A stretch of 23,418 nucleotides of DNA from Planctomycetota bacterium. GTDB taxonomy: Bacteria; Planctomycetota; Phycisphaerae; WQYP01. Each line of letters starts with the position of its first letter. The stretch's first letter is position 1. The stretch spans positions 1 through 23,418 of the forward strand of contig JAKCCC010000001.1 in assembly GCA_021838985.1 (NCBI GenBank). Reading direction: 5' to 3'. Positions 1-6,767 of this stretch are shown in pieces. The notes beneath the pieces are model-generated. The model did not search any database. It saw nothing but the letters and a program-made list of their open reading frames with translations, and was not told the DNA's origin. Both the position numbers and the translations under genes were made by a program.

Positions 1-689
1 ACGGCCAAAAGCCCGGCGCGCCGCCCCATACGAAGATCATCTTTTTCCCCGATCAACATTTGGGCCGCAACACGGGTTGGAAAATGGGGTTTCCGTTGGA
101 AAGCATGGTCTTGTGGGATTACCGGAAACCGACGGGCGGCCTGTCCGAGCAGCAGCTGCGCGACGCCACGTTTATCCTCTGGAAAGGCCACTGCAGCGTC
201 CATCAGTTATTCCGCCCGGAACATGTGGAACAGGCTCGGCGGCGACTACCGGGCGTGAAGGTGTTGGTGCACCCGGAATGTTGCTGGGAGGTGGTGCGAA
301 AGGCCGATCGGGTCGGTTCGACCGAATTCATCCGCCAGCAAGTTGCCGCCGCGGCGCCGGGTGACAAGTGGGCCATTGGCACAGAGGTGCACATGGTCAA
401 CCGGTTGGCCCGGCAGCATCCTGAACAAACCATAATCGTCCTGTCCGAATGCCAGTGTCTGTGTACGACCATGTACCGTATCGACCCGGCGCATTTACTT
501 TGGGTGCTGGACCATCTGGTCGCAGGCGAGGTGGTGAATCAAATTAAGGTGGATCCGTTCGATGCCTATTGGTCCCGCGTGAGCCTGCAACGCATGTTGG
601 ACATCACGGCTGGCCGACCTCTTCAAGAACCTCCCCAGCCGCCGCCGGAACACATGCCAACCGCGGTAGCGTTGCCGGCACTGGTGTAA
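1..689 (+). CDS. nadA: Quinolinate synthase NadA, 3' part (5' end outside window)
   Basis: NadA condenses iminoaspartate with dihydroxyacetone phosphate to quinolinate, the first committed precursor of NAD, using a [4Fe-4S] cluster. The reading frame is open from base 3 to the TAA at 687-689, giving about 228 residues with no start in the window. Family signatures are clear: FFPDQHLGRN, then KGHCSVH (second cluster cysteine), HPECCWEVV, VGSTEFI, GTEVHMVNRL, the cysteine-rich CQCLCTTMYRI (third cluster cysteine) and a C-terminal LQRMLDITAG. The HPEC form resembles the longer Bacillus-type NadA rather than the E. coli form, which reads HPES. The first cluster cysteine must lie upstream of the window. 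A proline-rich tail of about 24 residues follows the conserved core. nadB and nadC are not visible here. The family call is secure; only the length is unknown. Confidence 0.96.
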   Translation, partial: GQKPGAPPHTKIIFFPDQHLGRNTGWKMGFPLESMVLWDYRKPTGGLSEQQLRDATFILWKGHCSVHQLFRPEHVEQARRRLPGVKVLVHPECCWEVVRKADRVGSTEFIRQQVAAAAPGDKWAIGTEVHMVNRLARQHPEQTIIVLSECQCLCTTMYRIDPAHLLWVLDHLVAGEVVNQIKVDPFDAYWSRVSLQRMLDITAGRPLQEPPQPPPEHMPTAVALPALV

Positions 690-787
690 CCTTCAGGACA
701 TGTGTTAAAATTCCACTGTGCTGAAAATAGCGAGGTGGGGCGCTACCCGCACCACCACCCTCGCCCCCGCTAGCCCGAACGTTTCAC

Positions 788-814
788 CACAGAGAACACG
801 GAGGGCACGGAGGA
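788..814. repeat. Three tandem 9-bp units (CACRGAGRR)
   Basis: The units are CACAGAGAA, CACGGAGGG and CACGGAGGA in direct succession, preceded by TTTCAC. From memory, sequences of this kind (CACCACAGAGAACACGGAGG) recur between genes in many environmental bacteria. The repeat itself is read directly; calling it a dispersed family is recall, not a search result. Confidence 0.55.
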
Positions 815-842
815 ACATATTTGGACCGCCGTGTGGATCGCA

Positions 843-886
843 ATCCCGCGGCGGTCGTGAGTACGCCCGTTACACGGCCGCGGGAT
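843..886. repeat. 10-bp perfect inverted repeat upstream of the BON/DUF1207 gene
   Basis: ATCCCGCGGC at 843-852 is the exact reverse complement of GCCGCGGGAT at 877-886, with a 24-nt loop between them. It lies about 120 bp before the ATG at 1005. It could be an operator or an mRNA leader hairpin. No T-run follows, so it is not a standard terminator. Confidence 0.5.
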
Positions 887-1004
887 ATAACTGACGGCCT
901 TGAACACGAGGATTTCGGCGAGACTGTGCCCCCATGGTCGCCGGAGCGATGGCTGGCGTCGTAAAAAGACGAGCGGGGCGCGGAACCATGACGGGAGCTG
1001 GGCC

Positions 1005-2273
1005 ATGCGTAACGTACTTAGGCCGGCGTTTCTGATGCTGTGGATCATTGGCGGCACGATCGGGCGTGGTCACGCCGCACCGCCACCTAGCGACCAATAT
1101 TTGACCGGTTATCTGACCGCCGTGTTACGGCTACGCTATCACGTGCACCCCCTGCGGTTGACGGTGCATCATGGCGTGGCGAAATTAACCCTTCCCTCCA
1201 TGCCACCGCAAGAAGCCGCGCGGATAAAGAAATCGCTCCTGGCGGTTCCGGGAATCCGCTCTGTGGGTATCCGTACCATCCGCTCCATCCCGGGTTCCCG
1301 CGTTGCCGCATCCGCCCTGCATCCGCTCCCGTCGCCAACGGCGGGGCAACCGAGCCGGAAACAACAAACCCTACCGGTCCTCCCGCCTCTGCCGCGACAA
1401 TATCGCCTGACCTTCTCCCCACCGGCGTGGAAACGGCACGGCCCTTTATACCGTTTGCCGACGGGCTTTTTCCCTCCCGGCCGGTTATTTACGCCGTTAT
1501 TAGCCGATCCGAAGTGGCCCGGCTCCTCCGCCGCCTATGCCCATTATTCCCCCTACCATCCGAATGGGTTGAAAGATGTGGTGGCGGTGAGTATTGGTGA
1601 TACGATCCCGTTTTTTCGCGACAATCTTCCCGGCGGCTGGCAGGAAGAAGGCGGGATGCAGGCGGATGTCTATGCCTACTTCAACATGGACACGACGCAT
1701 AAGGACTTACAAAACGCGGATTACTTCGTCGGCGGTTATGCGGCGTTTCGGCATCGTAATCTTTCCTTTATCGTTCGGTTCTTCCACCAAAGCTCCCACC
1801 TGGGCGATGAATTCCTGATCAACAATCCGGCGTACTATGCCAACTCCAGCGGCATACCCGGAACGGGTCTGCGCACCAAGATCAGTTACGAACAGATCAA
1901 CAGTATTGTGTCGCTGGACTTGTGGCGCCGCACTTTCCGCGTGTACGGCGGCGGCGGCTACCTGGTCGATGTCGGGCCCAGCACGTTGGGTAAATGGACC
2001 TTCGAATACGGCGCTGAATATCATGGACCGGTGCTGTGGCGCACACCGTACACCCGCTGGAATCCCGTGGCGGGCGCGGATTTCCAAAACTGGAGCTACA
2101 ATCATTACGATACGGACATTTCGCTGCGCGCCGGTATCCAGGCAACCAACGGCCGGCCCGACAGTCCGCGGCTCCAGTTTCTGCTCGAGTTTTATACCGG
2201 CCATTCTTATTATGGCCAATTCTTCGTCAATCCAATTCAATATTTTGGCCTCGGCGTACACTTTTATTTCTGA
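1005..2273 (+). CDS. Secreted BON-like + DUF1207 protein, probable outer-membrane barrel
   Basis: This 422-residue protein has unknown function. Residues 1-24 form a signal peptide with a hydrophobic FLMLWIIGG core and a likely cut after GHA. Residues about 30-95 resemble a BON domain (short repeated motif, LTVHHGVAKLTLP ... VPGIRSVGI), a lipid- or periplasm-associated module. A proline-rich linker runs to about 150. The rest matches DUF1207: LFTPLLADPKWP, ADYFVGGYAAF, FFHQSSHLGDEFLI, YGGGGYLVDVGP, and a final strand ending LGVHFYF. The alternating aromatic pattern and terminal Phe fit an outer-membrane beta-barrel. The ATG at 1005 was chosen because GGGAG at 993-997 is a good ribosome site and the signal peptide starts there; the frame remains open further upstream without protein character. 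The next gene begins 14 bp after the stop, so the two are probably co-transcribed. The DUF1207 call is strong; the BON call is moderate. Confidence 0.82.
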   Translation: MRNVLRPAFLMLWIIGGTIGRGHAAPPPSDQYLTGYLTAVLRLRYHVHPLRLTVHHGVAKLTLPSMPPQEAARIKKSLLAVPGIRSVGIRTIRSIPGSRVAASALHPLPSPTAGQPSRKQQTLPVLPPLPRQYRLTFSPPAWKRHGPLYRLPTGFFPPGRLFTPLLADPKWPGSSAAYAHYSPYHPNGLKDVVAVSIGDTIPFFRDNLPGGWQEEGGMQADVYAYFNMDTTHKDLQNADYFVGGYAAFRHRNLSFIVRFFHQSSHLGDEFLINNPAYYANSSGIPGTGLRTKISYEQINSIVSLDLWRRTFRVYGGGGYLVDVGPSTLGKWTFEYGAEYHGPVLWRTPYTRWNPVAGADFQNWSYNHYDTDISLRAGIQATNGRPDSPRLQFLLEFYTGHSYYGQFFVNPIQYFGLGVHFYF

Positions 2274-2287
2274 GGAAGGAGTATGAC

Positions 2288-3181
2288 GTGTCTACGGCAA
2301 CCATCGCACCGTTGGAGGTGGGCGTATGCAGCTGGTCGCTGCGGAATTCGGATTGGCCCAGTTTAAAGCGTCTACCGGAGACGTTACAGCTGCGGCTGCT
2401 GCACCTGGGGCTGGTTGAGGCGGTGGAACTGGCGGCGGATAAACAAGCCGCATGGGTGCAACAGGCCCGGAATTCCGGCTTGCTCTTCAGCGCGGGCATG
2501 ATCGGTTTTCCAGGCGAAAACTACCACTCCTTGGCAACGATTAAAGCCACCGGTGGTTTTGTACCGGATGCCGAGTTTGAGACCCGCTTGAAACGGGTCG
2601 TGGCCGCCGGCCGAATCGCCCGCCAGCTCGGAATCTCCATTCTGACCACCCACGCTGGCTTTTTACCGCCCGCGGCGGAACGGGCTAATTTTCTCAAAAT
2701 GGTTAAGCGGCTCCAGCGGGTGACCGACGCCCTGGCGGAATCCTCCGTGACCCTGCTCTTTGAGACCGGCCAGGAGAAGCCCACGGACCTGGCCGCGTTT
2801 CTAGCCGCGCTGGGGCGCGCCAATGTCGGTATCAACTTTGATCCGGCCAATCTTATCTTATACGGCGCCGGCGAGCCTGCCGCGGCGGTGGAAATACTGG
2901 GGCCCTGGATTCGCCAGATGCACGCCAAAGATGCGCGGCGCGGCGCCGCAGCCTCCGGCGACCAATGGCGCGGCCAGGAGTGCGTCTTAGGCGAAGGCGA
3001 TGCCCAGTTGCCGCAGGTGTTGGCGGGTCTATGGCGGCGGGGCTATCGCGGGCCCGTGATTATTGAGTGGGAGGGCGGCGCGGATCAGTTGGCATCCCTG
3101 CGGCGCGGCGCGGAATTTTTGCGCGGTATCATCCGAAATCTTCCCGGGGCGCCCCGCGAGGGGGCGGCCCGGCCGGCGTGA
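2288..3181 (+). CDS. Sugar phosphate isomerase/epimerase (xylose isomerase-like TIM barrel)
   Basis: This is a 297-residue protein of the AP-endonuclease-2/xylose-isomerase-like TIM-barrel family, which interconverts or dehydrates sugars and cyclitols at a divalent metal. The start is GVCSWSL and the predicted metal ligands are E159 (LLFETGQE), D185 (NFDPANLILYG), H212 (MHAKDA) and E260 (IIEWEGG), all in family order. There is no signal peptide, so it is probably cytoplasmic. GTG at 2288 was chosen because GGAAGGAG at 2274-2281 lies 6 nt ahead; the nearby ATG at 2283 is in another frame. It follows the DUF1207 gene by 14 bp and runs tail-to-tail into nfo, six bases away. The substrate cannot be told from sequence. 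Confidence 0.88.
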   Translation: MSTATIAPLEVGVCSWSLRNSDWPSLKRLPETLQLRLLHLGLVEAVELAADKQAAWVQQARNSGLLFSAGMIGFPGENYHSLATIKATGGFVPDAEFETRLKRVVAAGRIARQLGISILTTHAGFLPPAAERANFLKMVKRLQRVTDALAESSVTLLFETGQEKPTDLAAFLAALGRANVGINFDPANLILYGAGEPAAAVEILGPWIRQMHAKDARRGAAASGDQWRGQECVLGEGDAQLPQVLAGLWRRGYRGPVIIEWEGGADQLASLRRGAEFLRGIIRNLPGAPREGAARPA

Positions 3182-3187
3182 GCCAAG

Positions 3188-4111
3188 TTAAGGAACATCC
3201 GCTGGCGCAGAACGGGCGGGACCTTTCTCCACGCGCCACGAGCGGATGCGAACCGGCTTGCCGGCGGCCAATTTTTCCAGGATGTCCAGGTTGATCTGAT
3301 CCCACAATCGGCCGTTCGGGGCGAAACCTTTGGGGGTTTCGAGAATCTTGGGAATAGCCGCAAAGCGCTTTTGCCGGCAAATATAGGAAAACGCGGGCAG
3401 TCCCACATAACCACGCCCGATATGGGCATGGCGGTCCACCCGACTGCCCCGCGGTTTTAAACTATCATTAAGATGCAGAACCCGCAGCCGATCCCGACCG
3501 ACGATGCGATCGAATTGTCGTAGGGTGGCCGCCATGCCGCGCTCGGTGGTAATATCATACCCCGCCGCCAGAATGTGGCAGGTATCCAGGCAGACACCCA
3601 GGCGATGCTCCGCACGAACGGCTTCGATGATCGCACGGAGATGTTCGAACTTCCACCCCAGCGCCGTACCCTGGCCAGCCGTGGTCTCCAGACACAGGAT
3701 GGCATTTCTGCTAGCCGTTTGCTTCAACACACGCTCCAGCGAATCAATCATTCGCCGCAAACCAGCGGTTTCGCCCGCCCCACCGTGCGCGCCGCCATGC
3801 GTCACCAGGAAGCCGACCCCCAATTGGTCGCAGCGCTCCAATTCACCCGCCAGGGCCGCAATACTCCTGCGCCGCAATGACGCATCGCCGGCCGCCAGGT
3901 TAATCAAATAAGAATCATGGGCCACGATCTGCCCAAAGCCGAGGCGCGACGCTTCGCTGTGAAATTGGAGCACCGCGTCTTGCCGGAACGGCGGCGCCGT
4001 CCATTGCCGTTGGTTTCGGGTGAAAATCTGCACGGTCTGCAGATGCAGTGCTTCCGCCGCCAGCAACGCCTGATGCAATCCGCCGGCGATGGAAAGATGT
4101 GAGCCGAACAT
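3188..4111 (-). CDS. nfo: Endonuclease IV (AP endonuclease), Nfo
   Basis: Endonuclease IV cuts DNA 5' of abasic sites in base-excision repair, using three zinc ions. The 307-residue product begins MFGSHLSIAGG, the usual N-terminus. All nine zinc ligands can be placed: H65 (VAHDSYL), H105 (THGGAHGG), E142 (LETTAGQG), D176 and H179 (LDTCH), H213 (HLNDS), D226 and H228 (VDRHAHIG) and E258 (ILETPKG). It is about 25 residues longer than typical because of a basic C-terminal tail. The ATG at 4111 matches the family start; the frame is open upstream to 4339 but is not conserved-looking. The ribosome site is weak, with GGAG 14 nt ahead. Fold and ligands make the identification secure. Confidence 0.96.
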   Translation of the reverse strand: MFGSHLSIAGGLHQALLAAEALHLQTVQIFTRNQRQWTAPPFRQDAVLQFHSEASRLGFGQIVAHDSYLINLAAGDASLRRRSIAALAGELERCDQLGVGFLVTHGGAHGGAGETAGLRRMIDSLERVLKQTASRNAILCLETTAGQGTALGWKFEHLRAIIEAVRAEHRLGVCLDTCHILAAGYDITTERGMAATLRQFDRIVGRDRLRVLHLNDSLKPRGSRVDRHAHIGRGYVGLPAFSYICRQKRFAAIPKILETPKGFAPNGRLWDQINLDILEKLAAGKPVRIRSWRVEKGPARSAPADVP

Positions 4112-4194
4112 ATTTTGGATTTTTTCTCCGGATGTCTCGCCGGGCGTCCAATGCTCTGTCAATCGACAAATTTCTGGTGGGCGAAAACGCCCCG

Positions 4195-4244
4195 GACTCG
4201 CCACCGAAGCCGAAGCACCGGGCTTCAGCTCACCGTAGCGAGTC
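4195..4244. repeat. Imperfect 50-nt hairpin upstream of nfo
   Basis: GACTCGC at 4195-4201 pairs with GCGAGTC at 4238-4244. Inside it, GAAGC at 4212-4216 pairs with GCTTC at 4222-4226 around a 5-nt loop, with partial pairing (AC/GT, AGC/GCT) in between. It sits about 85-135 bp upstream of the nfo start, possibly in its leader. No T-run follows. Confidence 0.45.
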
Positions 4245-4436
4245 GCCCGCGGCGACCCGGTGAACGGCGGCGGACGGGGTACCCGAAAGTTAGGCGGTGA
4301 CAAAGCACTGGGCGTCTTTCCAGCTATTACCTGGACCAACGCCTAAACAGAAACGCGGAATAAATCATTGGATCGCCGGCGGCACTCCGTGGCCCGCTCC
4401 AACCGTGGGTCGAAGATCCGCCCTGGTGGACACCGC

Positions 4437-4478
4437 CCGAAGTGCCGTGGTTTGTCCGCTGATTCGACGGCACTTCGG
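4437..4478. repeat. 12-bp perfect inverted repeat downstream of the FHA gene
   Basis: CCGAAGTGCCGT at 4437-4448 is the exact reverse complement of ACGGCACTTCGG at 4467-4478, with an 18-nt loop. It lies about 50 bp beyond the FHA gene's stop. There is no T-run on either strand, so a Rho-independent terminator is unlikely. It may protect the mRNA 3' end or bind a protein. Confidence 0.55.
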
Positions 4479-4512
4479 AATGTGCCTACTACCGATTCAT
4501 TCGGCGTTCCTA

Positions 4513-4540
4513 CTTAGGATGGCTGGCTTAGGATGGCTGG
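4513..4540. repeat. 14-bp exact tandem duplication over the FHA stop codon
   Basis: CTTAGGATGGCTGG occurs at 4513-4526 and again at 4527-4540. The second copy contains the FHA gene's stop (TTA on this strand, 4528-4530) and its last codons. The first copy repeats them just after the stop. This looks like a recent slippage duplication. Confidence 0.7.
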
Positions 4541-5073
4541 CCCGCCGCCTTCTTCGCCTGCATGGCTTCCAAAACCCGCATCGCTTCCGCGCTGGTGGAA
4601 TCATCCATACCGTCGCCGGGTGCGGTATCCGATGCTTCCGCGCCCGGAGTGGGGCCGGCCCCCGCCACGGGATTGTTGGCCGGCGCCGCGGGCGCCGCCG
4701 CGGGCGAAGCATTGGGCGGGCCTGGCTCCGCGCCTTCCGCGGTCAGAACTATCGGCGTTGGCTCAATGTTCTCAGGTTGGCCGTCAATCACCACCGTCAG
4801 GTTGATCGGTCCGACCCGGATCCGATCCCCCGCCTTCAGAGTTTCATCCGTGATGACGCGCTGGCCGTTATAGAAGGTTCCGTTGGAGCTGCCGACATCC
4901 TGCAGCAACGCGCCCTTCTCGCTGAGCGTGATCTGACAATGACGACGTGACACTATCGCCAACGGAATCTGCAGGTCGCATTCCACCGCCCTTCCGATTA
5001 GCGTTTGCGGCTTTTGCAAGGGAAAATCGCGACGCTGGCCATTCCGCGTGAATATCACCAATCGTACATCCAT
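4528..5073 (-). CDS. FHA-domain protein
   Basis: This 181-residue protein has one N-terminal forkhead-associated domain (residues about 3-96), a module that binds phosphothreonine peptides. The signature residues are present: G27-R28 (LIGRAVECDLQI), S42-R-R-H45 and GSSNGTFYNG at 61-70. Residues 100-181 are a low-complexity Ala/Pro/Gly tail ending in a short charged segment (EAMRVLEAMQAKKAA). There is no signal peptide or membrane segment. The ATG at 5073 has GGAAG four bases ahead and a TATAAT-type promoter about 55 bp upstream. It is divergent from hemW. No kinase or phosphatase partner is seen nearby, so the pathway is unknown. The family call is firm. Confidence 0.93.
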   Translation of the reverse strand: MDVRLVIFTRNGQRRDFPLQKPQTLIGRAVECDLQIPLAIVSRRHCQITLSEKGALLQDVGSSNGTFYNGQRVITDETLKAGDRIRVGPINLTVVIDGQPENIEPTPIVLTAEGAEPGPPNASPAAAPAAPANNPVAGAGPTPGAEASDTAPGDGMDDSTSAEAMRVLEAMQAKKAAGQPS

Positions 5074-5127
5074 TTCGCTTCCAGCCGGTTATGTCGTCCG
5101 TGGCGAGATTTCCGTCCGCCAATGGCT

Positions 5128-5157
5128 ATTATATCGTAATGGAAAAAGATGCAACAA
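5128..5157 (-). promoter_or_regulatory. Probable sigma70 promoter for the FHA gene
   Basis: On the minus strand TATAAT (5133-5128) is a perfect -10. TTGTTG (5157-5152) is a partial -35 with an 18-bp spacer. The start would be near 5121, leaving about 48 nt of leader. On the plus strand the same AT-rich patch reads TATTAT at 5127-5132, exactly placed to start hemW transcription at its ATG (5139), though no plus-strand -35 is evident. Confidence 0.5.
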
Positions 5158-6566
5158 CGCCCGCCCCCGGCGTTTACACCGGGTACACCGCTGAACCACG
5201 CCACCTGGCGGCCCCCGCGCCACCCGCTTCGACAATTTGTCCCGTCCCCGATTCCGCCGGGCGGCGCACACATGCCCTGCCGCTGGTCTGCGCCGCGGCG
5301 GCAGGGAAAGCCTTTTTTCCCCTGCCCGAACCACGGCAACTGGATATCTTTCCACGGCTTGCCGGTATTTACGTGCACGTACCATTTTGTTCAACCAAGT
5401 GCCACTACTGCGATTTTTATTCCGTCGCGGACCAGCTTCACCGAAGCGGAGCGTACTTGGAAGCATTGGATCGGGAATTTGACCTGCAAACGGAACATTT
5501 TGGGGTGCCGGAGCCAGAAACTATTTTCATCGGTGGCGGCACGCCGACCCTGCTGACGCCATCGCACTTGGCGCGCCTGTTGGAAATTGTACGCCGGCAC
5601 CTGAACACTACCCGGCTGGTGGAATTCACGGTGGAAGCGAATCCCAACACGTTCGACGCTCAGCGTGCCACCGTGTTGAAACAGGCGGGGGTCAACCGCA
5701 TTAGCTTCGGTGCGCAGAGTTTTATCCCCGAAGAACTCGTCGCGCTGCAGCGCGAGCATAGCCCGGAAGACGTGCCCAGGGCGGTGGACTTCGCCCGCGC
5801 GGTGGGGATTACCCGGATCAACCTGGATTTGATCTTTGGTATTCCCGGCCAAAGTCTCGCCAGCCTCGAAACATCGCTGCGCCGTGCCGTGGCCTTAAAC
5901 CCGGAACATTTATCCTGCTATAATTTAATTTATGAACCGAACACGCCGCTGGCGGCGCGACGAACCCGTGGGGAGATCACGCCCCTTGACGAAGCCTTGG
6001 AATTGGCCATGTTTCGGCAGGTGCAAACCATGCTGACGCAGCATGGTTTTACGCGTTATGAGATCTCCAATTACGCCCGCGCCGGCGCTGAATGCCAGCA
6101 CAATCTACACTATTGGCGCGGTGCGTTTTATCTGGGATTCGGCCCTTCCGCGGCGGGCCACCATAGCGGCTGGCGGTGGAAAAATAGCGCCAGCTTGAAT
6201 CGATACACCCAGGCCTTGATCCGCTCCGTACCCTGCCTGCCCATCGCGTCCCGCGAGCGGCTGACCGGTTGGGCGCGCTGGGGTGAACTGGCCATGCTAC
6301 GGCTTCGGCTCAGCTCGGGCTTGCAGTATGGACCCTTCCAGCGGCAAACCGGCGTGGACACGCGGGCACGGCTCGCGGGTGTGCGGCGTAAATATGAAGG
6401 CTTGGGATTGCTAAACGCTACGCCGGACGCTTTGGCTTTAACAGACGCCGCCGTGCCCGTGTCGGACACGATCTTGGCGGACGTGCTGGCGGCGTTTGGG
6501 GCAAAGGACGGTTCTTTATGCCCTGCAGGCGCTCTGCAAGGTGAGTCTTTGACCTGTAGACCATGA
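5139..6566 (+). CDS. hemW: HemW-type radical SAM protein (haem chaperone)
   Basis: HemW is a radical SAM protein related to coproporphyrinogen dehydrogenase HemN, but it acts in haem delivery rather than as the oxidase. The radical SAM motif CSTKCHYC is followed by DF, not the extra cysteine of true HemN. The HNLHYW motif (in CQHNLHYWRG), associated with haem binding in HemW, is present. IFIGGGTPTLL, FTVEANPNTF, RISFGAQSF and INLDLIFGIPGQ are family blocks. The predicted product has 475 residues, with about 77 residues ahead of the YVHVPF core, which is unusually long. An in-frame ATG at 5091 is an alternative, but it would place the FHA promoter inside the gene. Neither ATG has a clear ribosome site. 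It is divergent from the FHA gene. The function call is strong; the start is uncertain. Confidence 0.92.
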   Translation: MEKDATTPAPGVYTGYTAEPRHLAAPAPPASTICPVPDSAGRRTHALPLVCAAAAGKAFFPLPEPRQLDIFPRLAGIYVHVPFCSTKCHYCDFYSVADQLHRSGAYLEALDREFDLQTEHFGVPEPETIFIGGGTPTLLTPSHLARLLEIVRRHLNTTRLVEFTVEANPNTFDAQRATVLKQAGVNRISFGAQSFIPEELVALQREHSPEDVPRAVDFARAVGITRINLDLIFGIPGQSLASLETSLRRAVALNPEHLSCYNLIYEPNTPLAARRTRGEITPLDEALELAMFRQVQTMLTQHGFTRYEISNYARAGAECQHNLHYWRGAFYLGFGPSAAGHHSGWRWKNSASLNRYTQALIRSVPCLPIASRERLTGWARWGELAMLRLRLSSGLQYGPFQRQTGVDTRARLAGVRRKYEGLGLLNATPDALALTDAAVPVSDTILADVLAAFGAKDGSLCPAGALQGESLTCRP

Positions 6567-6767
6567 AAATACTCATAGCCCCAGGGGCGCCGCGCTAGGC
6601 AGGGGCCGGCGTGGCGATTTTCAGGATACGGTCATGCCCTGAGGATTCAGGTTCGGGTTTCGGTTTTCAGCGGCGGACAGCCGTCTGGCGGATACTGAAA
6701 GTCGCAAGCTGAACCTTCTGGCCGAGCTGGCGCTAACGCCCGCCGGTGAAGAAAAAGGATCGGAATC
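6567..6767. other. hemW-MFS spacer, possible gene remnant
   Basis: These 201 bp have no full gene. An ATG at 6563 overlaps hemW's stop as ATGA and reads MKILIAPGAPR before a TAG at 6596-6598. MKILIAP is how glycerate kinases commonly begin. A second frame, open from 6643, ends in a TGA at 6769-6771 that overlaps the MFS start codon as GTGA and reads ...RKLNLLAELALTPAGEE... This could be a gene with its middle lost, but both pieces are short and chance is not excluded. Confidence 0.3.

Larger units (their letters stand above)
690..1004. other. Gene-free stretch downstream of nadA with repeats
   Basis: No convincing gene is present in these 315 bp. Just after nadA is a GC-rich fold, TAGCG (728-732) pairing with CGCTA (741-745), with no following T-run, so it is not a typical terminator. 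A 9-bp triple repeat (788-814) and a 10-bp inverted repeat (843-886) follow and are listed separately. An open frame continues upstream of the next gene's ATG, but its sequence does not look like protein and the signal peptide begins at 1005. I could not identify a promoter for the next gene. Confidence 0.6.
4112..4527. other. Gene-free stretch between the FHA gene and nfo, with stem-loops
   Basis: These 416 bp contain no credible gene on either strand. They hold an imperfect hairpin (4195-4244), a 12-bp perfect inverted repeat (4437-4478) and a 14-bp tandem duplication at the FHA gene's stop codon (4513-4540), each listed separately. I saw no clear promoter for nfo, which could be read through from the FHA gene. 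Confidence 0.6.

Noticed and set aside
728..772. GC-rich fold after nadA as terminator
   Set aside because: Several alternative pairings compete and there is no T-run.
4297..4950. Plus-strand open frame opposite the FHA gene
   Set aside because: Most of it mirrors the FHA coding strand, and the remainder is Arg-rich with no motif.
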